From Nostoc sp. MS1 (lineage in GTDB: Bacteria; Cyanobacteriota; Cyanobacteriia; Cyanobacteriales; Nostocaceae), in the NCBI RefSeq assembly GCF_019976755.1, contig NZ_AP023442.1:186001-250000 (forward strand): a stretch of 64,000 nt of DNA, read 5' to 3'. The notes beneath the pieces are model-generated. The model had not been told where the DNA came from, did not search any database, and saw only the letters and a list, made by a program, of their open reading frames with translations. Shown piece by piece: positions 17,101 to 25,480 of the stretch; the stretch's first letter is position 1, and each line of letters starts with the position of its first letter. A program made the translations under genes and the position numbers.

Positions 17101-17239
17101 TAAACTCTATTACATCTACTTCCACCTCTGTAGTAACATCTTTAGAGCGAATCAGACTCTCATCTGCAAGATTTGTTGGAGTCGTTAATTGTCCGTATAG
17201 ATATTGATTTGTTATGTTATTTTTATTGAGTTGAACCAT
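14162..17239 (-). CDS. Large RTX protein with von Willebrand A and cadherin-like domains, 1025 aa
   Basis: Domain order: an N-terminal ~270-residue region of unknown type; a first RTX block (about 275-345, LDRDDLILGGEGNDNLDGG); a von Willebrand A domain starting DIAFVIDTTGSMFDDID (about 405), whose DTTGS is the MIDAS motif; a cadherin-like or Bap-type module (QDDTATTQQDTAVNVPVL to FTYTLSDRTG, about 695-790); and a second RTX block (about 800-900). The C terminus resembles a type I secretion signal region. It is probably an exported Ca2+-dependent adhesin or matrix protein. The vWA part has a higher-GC codon choice than its flanks, hinting at a fused or transferred domain. ATG start at 17239. 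Confidence 0.85.
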   Translation of the reverse strand: MVQLNKNNITNQYLYGQLTTPTNLADESLIRSKDVTTEVEVDVIEFMVTGAGRFAVGSQFTLVQRFFAPFLTSPTVPPGRYTKAELGVITGLDTFSWSMQQYNWDDDIDDYFDRVWVYNSMEFSISDDAVFIVEADGSKRIENFAVFPRLNVQENFDLESDDGLTGIANSVVKPYIDPWGIGRKVNINFSDADLIPRTTYTSQDFADDLNRDWFVSTPEAIARIALGQDDFVDGLFDDGVTKFLDGNKPIIYGSPDADSLIASDIDFISAPPPFGLNEAPLLAPFRSNGLVLIAGNGDDTVKGLDRDDLILGGEGNDNLDGGLGDDIFVGGAGNDTIEGGSFLFGLFQGKDTAVYRGALSEYDIEFLPDDSIRLSDKVAGRDDSDTLLGVDIAKFSDISVNLAPGQDIAFVIDTTGSMFDDIDAVKASASNIIDAIFNSEGGFLNSRIAVVGYNDPATNTFLSFTDQLKIDDRKTAAINAINSISVGGGGDFPEAVNAGLIRALSGGAGEWREEAASRRIILFGDAPPKDTDLRAQVLELASNVGISFSSSSLMSMSITGDIETSSVANGLAVTRFAVTAMDTDGAPVTIPVEIFTVLIGNDPTTTADFESLAAATGGKTFNAANASEVVDVLIAAIKTPINETPIAQDDTATTQQDTAVNVPVLINDSDSDGDALAIKSFTQGSNGIVTLNDNGTSADTTDDFLVYTPATQSDPSIGFIDSFTYTLSDRTGATSTAEVSVAVGKIENGGNGNDTLIGTPGNDQLLGGNGNDILEGGLGDDSLDAGLDDDTLTDLEGNNTFYTGEGNNVVTAGSGNDVIYAGSGNDIINAGNGKNQIYAAEGNNLIGTGSGDDVIYAGSGSDWIFTGAGDDVIYAAEGNNLIAAGTGDNLVYSGSDRDLFVLVSGAGSTTIDQFQSYDQLGLLGGLSFDQLSITTNQQGDEFSTRISIAATGDLLASLKWVETSSITPNSFVDLESLGISLLNGDASRSNLAGLMTSGAETGLSVASVLDLQQQAIASGSPLNLA

Positions 17240-17284
17240 AATTTTTCTCCAATACTTTTGGTTTCATGGAAGAGGAATGTCACT

Positions 17285-17513
17285 TAAAGGAGATAAAGTG
17301 GACGTTTTTCAAGCATAAAGTGGCCGCAGAACAGACTCTATGATAGAAGCGGATTTGAGAGAATTGAATGCGTTAGCGTTCGCGCAGCGTCTCGAAGAGA
17401 AGCTTAACGAAGTTATCGCTGTAAAGTATGGTGAAGTAGGGCAACGCAAAATAAGCATTCCAGGCTTTTAAAGCGGCCACTTTATCCTTTAATTCCGGCC
17501 ACTTTATCCATTA
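17285..17513. mobile_element. Remnant element with multiple AAAGTGG terminal repeats (IS21-like ends)
   Basis: Left side: GATAAAGTGGACG (17292-17304) and CATAAAGTGGCCGC (17314-17327). Right side, inverted: GCGGCCACTTTATCC (17473-17487) and CCGGCCACTTTATCC (17495-17509). Paired multiple terminal repeats of this kind are typical of IS21-family ends. The ~145 bp between them hold no transposase, only a short frame and a GCGTTCGCGCAGCGTCTC-type interspersed repeat, so this is an internally deleted or MITE-like derivative. Confidence 0.5.
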
Positions 17514-17532
17514 AGTTACAAAGAATTGCTCA

Positions 17533-17952
17533 TCAAGAACCACCGCAGTTTTGCGAGTAGTTTTCAAAGCGAGTTTCTACTGTTTCGATCTTGCCGTTTT
17601 TATTCAAATAACGTGCATGGAAATTAATCACTACAACATCGCCTGAGTTATATCCAAAAATGCGATCAAGAAAGCTTACTGGAGAAACTTCATAAGTACC
17701 GCCAGGATTTACCGAACAGCATTCTGGATATAATGCTATATATTCATCAAAGCTTTTATACTTGATGTGCTTGGCATCTGGAAAGTTTTTTATCGGTAAT
17801 ATATTGCGGCTATTTTGGTAACCAAATTCTGCTTTAATTTTTTCTTCATTACTTAAGTAACGTTTTTTTGCAAAACAGAAGCCAGAATAGTTCAAACCAA
17901 AATAAACAATAAGAATTAGCAGTACGCCACCGACAAATAAAAACCTTTTCAA
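17533..17952 (-). CDS. Hypothetical single-TM protein, 139 aa
   Basis: Residues 4-22 (FLFVGGVLLILIVYFGLNY) form a membrane anchor or signal. The rest is soluble with Cys at 89-90 (ECCSVNPGG) and near the C terminus (NCGGS), suggesting a disulfide outside the cytoplasm. No family recognised. It stands alone on the minus strand next to the IS21-like remnant. Confidence 0.6.
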   Translation of the reverse strand: MKRFLFVGGVLLILIVYFGLNYSGFCFAKKRYLSNEEKIKAEFGYQNSRNILPIKNFPDAKHIKYKSFDEYIALYPECCSVNPGGTYEVSPVSFLDRIFGYNSGDVVVINFHARYLNKNGKIETVETRFENYSQNCGGS

Positions 17953-18017
17953 GATCAGACCTCAATGCTTGTGAGCCTCAGTTATTTTCACTATTTTCGG
18001 TCGATGTATCTAATTTT

Positions 18018-18227
18018 TTAGCGATTGGTTTTTCCTCGATGTAAACGACTCGTATTTACTACCTGTATAAACCCATTTGAAAATATCACATTGGTAATGT
18101 AATAGCAGATCAGAGTTCCCAATTTAAATGAATAACAGCTTATCCACGCTGGTAAACTCCTTTTTAGAGCTTGAATATCGCTAAACCATATTAGCAGTTC
18201 AGTACAACTAACTAAGGCTACAAACAA
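18018..18227 (-). CDS. Doubtful short membrane ORF, 69 aa
   Basis: Starts MFVALVSCTELLIWFSDI and contains a second hydrophobic stretch (LGTLICYYITNVIFSNGF). No homolog in the window and no clear ribosome binding site. It begins right where similarity to the start of the FGE-like gene ends, so it may be a chance frame. Confidence 0.25.
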   Translation of the reverse strand: MFVALVSCTELLIWFSDIQALKRSLPAWISCYSFKLGTLICYYITNVIFSNGFIQVVNTSRLHRGKTNR

Positions 18228-18244
18228 AGCTAAAATTTGCTTGA

Positions 18245-18345
18245 GCGCTCTTAATAGTTCTCTGTTGGAATTTTATAATTTGCACAGTAGTTTCCACAGT
18301 TATTACTTGAAACTCCTCAAAAAATAGCTATTTTTTAGCCGCAAT
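18245..18345 (-). pseudogene. 5' remnant of an FGE-like gene
   Basis: This strip resembles 55285-55365, the start of the FGE-like gene: it reads VETTVQIIKFQQR where the intact gene has METNVQVIKSQRK, with the same upstream sequence around AAATAGCTATTTT. The similarity then stops. The adjacent RecD2-like gene is also duplicated (55657-57903), so the two loci share one ancestral segment. The rest of 18346-18504 resembles 55510-55640 and holds no gene. Confidence 0.6.
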
Positions 18346-18504
18346 AATAAATCTAAGAATAGTATACAGCTACTGACCCGATAATAGCAGCTTGAACAAT
18401 ATAATCCCTCAATGGTTTGTATAAGTGATTGCAGCAATATAGTTTTGTGAATGTTTTTTACTTTTCTAGGATTTAATTCTTTGAGAAAGGCAAATATAGA
18501 TGGC

Positions 18505-20751
18505 TTACCCAACAGGCTGCAACAACCTCTGCCACAATCGCGTGTACCTAGTCTGATCATCCGTAGTTCGCACAGCCAGGGCGATCGCTTTCTTGGAACC
18601 GACAACAATCGCCAACTTCCTTGCCCTTGTTAATCCTGTGTAAAACAAATTCCGCGAAAGCATGACATAGTGTTGCATGAAAAGTGGAAATATCACCACT
18701 GGGAACTCGCCTCCCTGGCTTTTATGCACAGAAATACTAAACGCCAGTGTAATCTCATTGATATCCGCGTAATCATAAACCACATCTCGACCACCATACT
18801 CAACCGTTACCTCCTGTTCTTCCGTGTCGATACTCAGGATAGTTCCCAAATCCCCGTTAAACACTTCTCTGTCGTAATCATTCATCTGCTGAATGACGCG
18901 ATCGCCCTCCCGCAGAATCATCCCGCCCCGGCTAATCTCCACCTTCCCCGACGCAGGCGGATTGATCAGCTGCTGCAAAACTGCATTTAAATTTCGAGTA
19001 CCCACCAATCCCCGCGACATAGGAGATAGCACTTGTACATCCGTGGCCGGATTAAAGCCCAGCCGTGGGATAAATTCACTCACCAACTCACAAATTGCTT
19101 GGACTCCGTGTTCAGGACTGTGACCGCCTCCATGCCATAGACAGTCCGACTGCGGATTATCGCTGATTGGCTCCATTATCGGGTAGTCGCCCTGGTTGAT
19201 TTGGTGCGCTGCCGTGATGATTGCACTCTGCTGGGCTTGGCGGAATACTTGCGTTAGCTTGACCACTGGGACTTGCAGCGAAGTAATCAAATCTGCCAGC
19301 ACTTTACCAGGGCCAACAGATGGCAACTGGTCAATATCACCCACTAATAATAGTTGCGCTCCATTAGCTACCGCTTTCACCAGGGAATGTGCCAGAAACA
19401 GGTCGAGCATCGAAGCTTCATCAGCGATAATCGCACTAAAGGGTAAAGGATTTTCGTTATCCCGCTTGAAACCCATAGTCTTGGGGTCGAACTCCAGCAA
19501 GCGGTGAATGGTTTTCGCTTCCAGACCCGTCATCTCGGATAATCTCTGTGCGGCTCTCCCAGTCGGTGCAGCTAGGGCAATGTTTTTGCCCATCGCCTTC
19601 CACAAACTGACAATCGTGTGTGTCGTAAAGGTTTTACCCACACCAGGGCCGCCAGTCAAAACCATCACGGGAGAATAAGCTGCTGTTTCTACTGCTTTCT
19701 GCTGTTGTGGCGATAGCTCAATCTTACGGCTAGACATAAATCGCTCTAACCATGCACGGACGCGGGGAATGTCTTGTGTCACTGAGTGGCGTAACCGTCG
19801 AGATATCAATTGGGCTAAATTCTGCTCGGTGTGGAAGAAGCTCGGCTTATAGCAAAGTAATAATTTCTCCCCGTAGCTGTCTCTCACATATTCCCTGACC
19901 AACTCCTCCCTTGCACTCATGTCCTTGATAATGTCAGCGATCGCATCCTCTGTTGGCTGATGGTCATCGGTTGCCAGCAGCTTGGCGACTTTCTCGATGA
20001 GTTCTGGCTGGGGGAGATAGCAGTGGCCATCCTCAGCAGCTTCACTCAAGGCGTGGATGATGCCAGCGCTGTATCGAAACTCTGAGCTTGATGGTACACC
20101 AAGGTTACGGGCAATCTTGTCGGCGGTCAGGAAGCCAATGCCATAGATGTCGGTGGCAAGCTGGTACGGGTTGGCTGTGACGGTGGCGATCGCTTTATCT
20201 TGGTATTGTTTATATATTTTTACGGCGTAAGTGGTTGATACCCCGTGGGTTTGCAGAAACACCATTACTTCCTTGATTGCCTTTTGCGTCTCCCAGGCAT
20301 TCTTGATCAGCTTGATTCGCTTTTTGGCAATACCTTGTACTTCGATGAGGCGGTCGATTTGGTTCTCGATGATGTCCAGGGTTTCCAGACCAAAATGTGC
20401 AACTATGCGTCTTGCTGTAACAGGCCCGACACCTTTAATTAGTCCACTGCCCAGGTATTTCTCGATTCCGGTGAGTGTAGCGGGTTTGGTTTCGTGGTAG
20501 TTGGTGACATTAAACTGTGGGCCGTACTGCGGATGGTCTTTCCAGAAGCCTGTTAGCTGTAGCGTTTGCCCTGGTTGGATGTTGGCGAAGCTGCCGACGA
20601 TGGTGGTGAGGTCGGTACTGCGAGAGCGGGTTAGACGTGCGACTGTGTAGCCTGATTCCTCAGAGTGGAAAGTCAGGCGCTCGACTACCCCGTTGATGGT
20701 TTCGTAGTGGGGTTGTACTGATGTTTGTTGTGCTGTGGGTAGAGTGGACAT
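18505..20751 (-). CDS. recD2: RecD2-like DNA helicase (copy 1)
   Basis: 748 aa, typical RecD2 length. The N-terminal OB-like region is followed by helix-hairpin-helix sequence (GLIKGVGPVTARRIVAHFG, about 103-121), then a superfamily 1 helicase core: Walker A LTGGPGVGKTFT (about 357-368), Walker B IIADEASMLD, GDIDQLPSVGPG, LTQVFRQAQQS and the C-terminal AFSISVHKSQGGEFPVV. It unwinds DNA 5'-3' in this family and acts in repair or replication-fork processing without RecBC. A close full-length paralog lies at 55657 and a remnant at 50447. Its presence twice on one replicon is unusual. ATG at 20751. Confidence 0.9.
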   Translation of the reverse strand: MSTLPTAQQTSVQPHYETINGVVERLTFHSEESGYTVARLTRSRSTDLTTIVGSFANIQPGQTLQLTGFWKDHPQYGPQFNVTNYHETKPATLTGIEKYLGSGLIKGVGPVTARRIVAHFGLETLDIIENQIDRLIEVQGIAKKRIKLIKNAWETQKAIKEVMVFLQTHGVSTTYAVKIYKQYQDKAIATVTANPYQLATDIYGIGFLTADKIARNLGVPSSSEFRYSAGIIHALSEAAEDGHCYLPQPELIEKVAKLLATDDHQPTEDAIADIIKDMSAREELVREYVRDSYGEKLLLCYKPSFFHTEQNLAQLISRRLRHSVTQDIPRVRAWLERFMSSRKIELSPQQQKAVETAAYSPVMVLTGGPGVGKTFTTHTIVSLWKAMGKNIALAAPTGRAAQRLSEMTGLEAKTIHRLLEFDPKTMGFKRDNENPLPFSAIIADEASMLDLFLAHSLVKAVANGAQLLLVGDIDQLPSVGPGKVLADLITSLQVPVVKLTQVFRQAQQSAIITAAHQINQGDYPIMEPISDNPQSDCLWHGGGHSPEHGVQAICELVSEFIPRLGFNPATDVQVLSPMSRGLVGTRNLNAVLQQLINPPASGKVEISRGGMILREGDRVIQQMNDYDREVFNGDLGTILSIDTEEQEVTVEYGGRDVVYDYADINEITLAFSISVHKSQGGEFPVVIFPLFMQHYVMLSRNLFYTGLTRARKLAIVVGSKKAIALAVRTTDDQTRYTRLWQRLLQPVG

Positions 20752-21000
20752 TGAGTGTTAAAAATGCCGCACATCATTATATACTTGTGAGTAAATTTAT
20801 TATAGTACAGAAATACTACTTGATTTACCCATTATTGGCTATCTATCATTATCAACCTTAAAAATTCTTTGGCTCTAAAAATAAGGGTTAGTTTTATCGT
20901 TAGCCTAACTTCTCCAAAATAAATTCTTTTTTACCTTTTTCCGAAACAGGGTTATCCAATTTGTATCCATCAAACAGCTATAAAATGAGTTGTAAAGTAT

Positions 21001-21372
21001 ATGTTAATCCTTAAAAGATTTGCTGTATTGTTAGCATTGTTACCAGTTATTACGTTTTGGAATCAAGTAGCTAGTGCTGAAACTTTAAAGACTAAAAACT
21101 TTAATATTAAAATTACTAGAAATTGTCCTGAAGGATACGTAAATTGTAACAATGTTAAATACTTTGGTAAGAATTTAAGAACTGGTAAATCAATTAGCCT
21201 CACTGGAAAAACTATTCACTCAACTGCTACAGATGGTGTTACACCAGCCCGGTTCCTCGGATATGATTTCCGTAATAATAATTATCTTTATCGTGTAACA
21301 GCAGATGGTTTTTTACTTGTTTATCAAGGCAAAAAAATAATACTTAAAGAGCAAGGTATTTTTACATATTAA
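21001..21372 (+). CDS. Secreted hypothetical protein, 123 aa
   Basis: A signal peptide is clear: MLILKRFAVLLALLPVITFW followed by NQVASA and cleavage before ETLK (after residue 26). The mature ~97 residues are basic and beta-rich, with two Cys (NCPEGYVNC), and YLYRVTADGFLLVYQGKKI near the end. No catalytic motif recognised. Probably a small periplasmic or extracellular protein. It follows the RecD2-like gene divergently across 250 bp of AT-rich DNA. Confidence 0.7.
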   Translation: MLILKRFAVLLALLPVITFWNQVASAETLKTKNFNIKITRNCPEGYVNCNNVKYFGKNLRTGKSISLTGKTIHSTATDGVTPARFLGYDFRNNNYLYRVTADGFLLVYQGKKIILKEQGIFTY

Positions 21373-21689
21373 AAACTATCTAGCAGAGTGTAGCTGATGC
21401 AACAAAAAAGATTAACTTGTACAGCTACCAAATCTAGCTTGAAGCCTTGCGTTGTTCAAGAAAATTCTGAGATTTTTTCAGATTGTCATTTTCTTGCTAA
21501 AGTTGGCAATCTGAAACTTGGCGTTTTCAACAACGCTAATCTTAGAGATTATTTTTCGGTTCAATAGGCATTCCCGTAAGGTCTACACATTGACCTAAAA
21601 GCTTATTACCGTAATAAATGCTTGTAAAAATTATCATTTATTATCGATAATAACACTTACACTGAAAAAATAGCGCTTAACTTCACAAT
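21373..21689. other. Intergenic, no gene seen
   Basis: About 317 bp of AT-rich DNA between the secreted protein and the truncated hydrolase. A partially symmetrical stretch (GAAAATTCTGAGATTTTTTC, near 21458) is visible but no recognisable regulatory element. Confidence 0.4.
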
Positions 21690-22272
21690 ATGCAGATTCG
21701 CTTCTTTGCTACTAACCGCGATCGCCAAAATCTAGGACGTAATGTTGATCGTGATACACGCATTAAACTACAAAAAGGTGGTTATCACTGGGTAGACATG
21801 AAAAAATACATGTCTCACTATCTGGCGACTACTGACCCATCTAGTATGCCTCGTGAAGTGATCATTGAAAACTCAGAGGAAACCGTATTTAAGCAATTTC
21901 TATGCAGAGATGCTATCAAACGAATTATTATTGGCACTCATGGTTACAATGTCCCTTTTCATGGAGCGTTAACTTCTTTTTCAGTCCTTGCAGACAGCTT
22001 GAGTCTAGTCTTAAAAAAACATAATTCTACTCTCATTACTGACCCAGACAAATATTTTCCCGAAAATCTTGATGATGCTAACCAAGACCTGACTGCTTTT
22101 GTAGGATTTTCCTGGCCTTCCAATGGCAAAGTTTTAGATTACCATTCTGATCGAGCTGAATCCGTTCAAACAGCTCCAGCTTTAGCTAACTTAATTAGTT
22201 GTATCCGTACTCAAAAACCCCACACTAAAATTCATATCATTGCTCATAGCATGGGTAATTATCTTGTCTGTC
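21690..22272 (+). pseudogene. DUF900-like alpha/beta hydrolase, 3' end lost at IS
   Basis: The N-terminal ~194 residues of an alpha/beta hydrolase: RIIIGTHGYNVPFHG (oxyanion region), FVGFSWPSNGKVLDYHSDR, and IHIIAHSMGNYLV, where the nucleophile elbow is AHSMG. The frame then enters the IS end and stops after three residues. The downstream catalytic Asp and His are gone, so the product should be inactive. On the other side of the IS lies a different truncated gene, not the missing half. Confidence 0.85.
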
Positions 22273-23724
22273 CAATACCTTAGCCAATTTACGAGGGTTC
22301 AACGCCTGTAGAAACGTTATGAATACGTCCCAAAGAAGTAAGTTTGGCAAAAATCTGAGTTAATAAAATAGGCTCAGGTATTTCGGGAAGCATTTTTAAA
22401 ATTTCACGGACATATCGAAAACCACGATAGTGAGCCTTAAGGTCAAGGATGCCGGAGTCGGGATTAAGGAGACGAAAATCCGCGAGAAGATGATGGGATA
22501 AGTTGACCATAAAGAATGCTAGATTAGCAGCATTAGTTACAGCAGTTTGACTTAAGTTCATAAAATCTTCCAATCCCCAAAATTGCTTGGCATCTCGAAA
22601 ATTGAATTCGATCTGAAAGCGTAGCTTGTAGTAGTCAATTATTTTTTCAGATGACAATTTTAGATCACTAGAAAATAGAATTACATGACTACGAGCATGA
22701 GTTTTAAGATTGGTTTTGACGAGAATAACTACATTTAGAGATTGGGCAAATTCTTTGTGAAGTAATGTAACTTGATAAACGTCAGTTTGGATATCATCAT
22801 CAACGGTACTTTGACATAAATACTTCTTAGGTATGTTGTTGTAGTCAATTTTGTCTCCGTATTTACGACGAGAGCGACTATTGGGGTCAGGGTGTTGATA
22901 AGGTATATATAATGCTGAATCAGAGCGAAGCTTAGAAATTATATGCAAGTTAACTTGACGAGCCATCTGCAAGGCATTATTATTCCCAAAGTGTCCATCC
23001 AATACTAAGTAAGTAAGGGGAATAAATTTAGCTAATAACTTAAATAGCGACTTAATCATCTTCTGAATTCTGAGTAATTCAGATGTGAGAACTACCTGGG
23101 TTTTATTCTTGTTTTTACTTCCCTTTGGTCGCCCACGCCCACGTTTTTCTTGCGGTTTTATTTCTTTGGTTGGTGACGAGCTACTTTTTTCTATATCGCT
23201 CTTTATCACCTGTTCTATCTGAATCGGAAACGAGTGCCTTTGCTCAACACTGACTAATGATAATGTAAAAAAAGATAGCCCTGATATGGGTTTACCAGCC
23301 AGGCTAGAAAAAAATCTATCCAGTCCATAAGTTTGTTTTCCTGATTTACTTATCACAACTTCATCTCCCGCTAGCAAATATATCTCATTCGGACGAAATA
23401 AATGCTTGTGAAAGAATAACCAAAACAATGTCGCCCAAGGTATTACCGTATGAAAGAATCTCAACATCGTTCGATAACTGCCACCACTACCTGTCCAACG
23501 AGAAATTCCCAACATCGTCACTCGGCCACTCATTGCTAACATGGCCAGGATTATCTGGTTCAATTGCCGCATCGTCGTAGCGTTTATCTGCGGCAGGAGG
23601 CATTGCAGGAGTGATAAGATATCGGGCATGGGTTGATTGTGGCTTTTGAGTTGTCGTTTGGGAAGACAATAACTCTACTACATCAGCCCTCTCTCTTCAC
23701 CCTCTTATTTTGGCTAAGGTATTG
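22273..23724 (-). mobile_element. IS4-family insertion sequence, complete copy (1452 bp)
   Basis: The ends are the inverted repeats CAATACCTTAGCCAA (22273-22287) and TTGGCTAAGGTATTG (23710-23724). It encodes one transposase. The same ends bracket copies at 39682-41128 and 52583-53711. The copy at 39682 has a 5-bp target duplication (AACAA). This one has none (CTGTC before, ACTAT after), so its flanks have been rearranged since insertion. Confidence 0.85.
22289..23629 (-). CDS. IS4-family transposase (DDE, YREK signature), intact
   Basis: 446 aa. The acidic triad can be placed at Asp89 (LLAGDEVV), Asp211 (YLVLDGHF) and Glu341. The IS4 signature is exact: Tyr334-x2-Arg337-x3-Glu341-x6-Lys348 (YKLRFQIEFNFRDAK). 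A basic GRGRPKGSKNKNK patch (164-176) precedes the central catalytic region. This is the only uninterrupted transposase of the three copies and could move the others. The stop lies 16 bp from the IS end. Confidence 0.85.
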   Translation of the reverse strand: MPDILSLLQCLLPQINATTMRQLNQIILAMLAMSGRVTMLGISRWTGSGGSYRTMLRFFHTVIPWATLFWLFFHKHLFRPNEIYLLAGDEVVISKSGKQTYGLDRFFSSLAGKPISGLSFFTLSLVSVEQRHSFPIQIEQVIKSDIEKSSSSPTKEIKPQEKRGRGRPKGSKNKNKTQVVLTSELLRIQKMIKSLFKLLAKFIPLTYLVLDGHFGNNNALQMARQVNLHIISKLRSDSALYIPYQHPDPNSRSRRKYGDKIDYNNIPKKYLCQSTVDDDIQTDVYQVTLLHKEFAQSLNVVILVKTNLKTHARSHVILFSSDLKLSSEKIIDYYKLRFQIEFNFRDAKQFWGLEDFMNLSQTAVTNAANLAFFMVNLSHHLLADFRLLNPDSGILDLKAHYRGFRYVREILKMLPEIPEPILLTQIFAKLTSLGRIHNVSTGVEPS

Positions 23725-24279
23725 ACTATGAAACTGATTAAGAACTTGCCTGTGAGCGAAGTAGAGAAAAATACTCTTGCACTTGCAAAAGTCGCAAAGG
23801 TACTGAAGATTCCCGTAATTTTAACAAGCAGTCAAGAAGAGCGTTTTCAGGGGCCTCTCATGACTGCTTTAACACAGAGCTTACCCCAAGCCTATGATGC
23901 AAGAGTAAAACGTGCGGGTATCGTCAATGCTTGGGATGATGAGAATTTTGTCAACGCAGTCAAAAATACAAATCGTACTCATTTAATTATGGCAGGCATT
24001 ACTACCGATGTTTGCTTGGTTTATCCAGCTATTAGTGCAGTGCGTGAAGGCTACAAGGTTCAAGCGGTAATGGATGCTTCTGGTTCCCCATTTTATCTAT
24101 CAGAAGATTTAGCACGACAACGGATGCGTGATGCTGGAGTTATACTAACTGCTACAATCACTTTGATTGCTGAGTTAGTTAAAGATTGGAGCCGTCCTGA
24201 AGGTATTGAGTTACAGCAATTGTTATTTACTGAAGTGTTGCCGCCTGAATTTATCGAAAGCAATACTACTCCATATTGA
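23725..24279 (+). pseudogene. Isochorismatase-like hydrolase, 5' end lost at IS
   Basis: The frame continues out of the IS end (TTG at 23710) and reads an isochorismatase-type fold. Visible are the parallel strand IPVILTSSQE, the catalytic Lys region (VKRAGIVNAWDDENF) and the nucleophile Cys in MAGITTDVCLVYPAISAV. The N-terminal strand with the catalytic Asp is missing, so the D-K-C triad is incomplete and the product is probably inactive. Together with 21690-22272 this marks an IS-associated deletion. Confidence 0.8.
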
Positions 24280-24309
24280 GCGTTAGTAATTCTACAAAAA
24301 TTTTTGAAT

Positions 24310-24455
24310 TAATCCAGGAGCCAACACTTAACCTCCTTACTCGTCGGCAGTGCATCCTTCAAATACGCTTCGGTCTACGACAAGGCTTCCGCCTACACCC
24401 CAGGAACATTGTTCCAGTAACGCTTGACTATGCGCCCAATCTCTGGCTTAAGATG
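24310..24455 (-). pseudogene. Remnant of the plasmid replication-type gene's C-terminal region
   Basis: On the minus strand this reads HLKPEIGRIVKRYWNNVPGV, then after a short repeat insertion YLKDALPT, matching FRLNGEIQRTVKRYWENVPG and YLKEAVRTWK in the gene at 28544-29644. The inserted ~30 bp is a GCGGAAGCCTTGTCGTAGAC-type interspersed repeat. Only about 45 codons survive. Confidence 0.65.
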
Positions 24456-24461
24456 AAACTG

Positions 24462-25256
24462 CTATGGTTTACGAGCAACAACGTAGTAAATTAATTCTTC
24501 ATACCATACACCCTGCTCAGTTTCTAGTGCAGCAATCTCTTCATCATAACTAGCTTTAATCTGACTAATTTTTTGGGGGTTTAATTCGCGTAACGGATTA
24601 TCGATATGGAGCCAGAATTGCCCATTCCACTTGCTTTGTGCTTTTTCTAAACTCAAATAAGTCCCTAACTGTCGAGGATGAATTTCAATTTGGTCAAACT
24701 TGGCTTGGGTTAATAAGTGTTGAATCCGCTCTGGTGTTCCTAATGGTTCATGCAGATTTGGAAGTGTAATCCCATGCTTTGCACAAGCTTCTACAATTGA
24801 CAATGCTAAATATGAATTTTCAGAGGAACAGGTAAATGCAATGAATCCACTGGGCTTGAGAAAGCGATACCAATTTTCGAGAATCTTAGGAATGTTGGGA
24901 AGAAGCACAATTGCATAAGAACAATAAATGCAGTCAAACTTATCTGGTTGGGGCTGATATGCTTCGGCATCGACTTCAATTAGCTCAATATTAGATAAAT
25001 TTTCGGCTTGAATTTTCTGTTGAGCAATTTTAAGTAATTCTGTGGCAATATCAATTCCGATTACATTACCATTTGCGCCAACTTTTTGAGCAGCTTTGAT
25101 GGCAACATTGCCCGTTCCTGTTGCCACATCTAAAATCCATTGCCCAGGGCTTGGAATTGCGTAATCAAAAAGTGCAATCGCGCGATTGATAGTGGTATAG
25201 TTATCATAATTGGTTCTACCGTTGTAAAAATCGATAATTTCTTGCTTATATGTCAT
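24462..25256 (-). CDS. Class I SAM-dependent methyltransferase, UbiE/Methyltransf_11-like
   Basis: 264 aa. The SAM-binding motif I is ILDVATGTGNVAIKAA (about 38-53), followed by GIDIATELLKIAQQK (motif II acidic residue) and FDCIYCSYAIVLLPNIPKIL (motif IV/post). The C-terminal ~100 residues are a variable substrate domain. The substrate cannot be told from sequence. It stands alone on the minus strand with 224 bp of gene-free AT-rich DNA upstream. Confidence 0.85.
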   Translation of the reverse strand: MTYKQEIIDFYNGRTNYDNYTTINRAIALFDYAIPSPGQWILDVATGTGNVAIKAAQKVGANGNVIGIDIATELLKIAQQKIQAENLSNIELIEVDAEAYQPQPDKFDCIYCSYAIVLLPNIPKILENWYRFLKPSGFIAFTCSSENSYLALSIVEACAKHGITLPNLHEPLGTPERIQHLLTQAKFDQIEIHPRQLGTYLSLEKAQSKWNGQFWLHIDNPLRELNPQKISQIKASYDEEIAALETEQGVWYEELIYYVVARKP

Positions 25257-25480
25257 AAATAGTCACAATTTAGGATAACAAATGCCCAGTTTTTATCAAC
25301 GAAAGTGCTAAATTTTTATTCCTCTGCTTACTTTACCCCTAAACTGCCCGTGCATCTGAATTAACCTGTCTGGCTAAAAGTTGATATTACATGCTCTACT
25401 TGTCACACTTCAACAGCAACTACTAAGCAACTTTATAACTGATAATTGCAAGCTTGGCTGTCAAATGCTAAAAAGCACTT

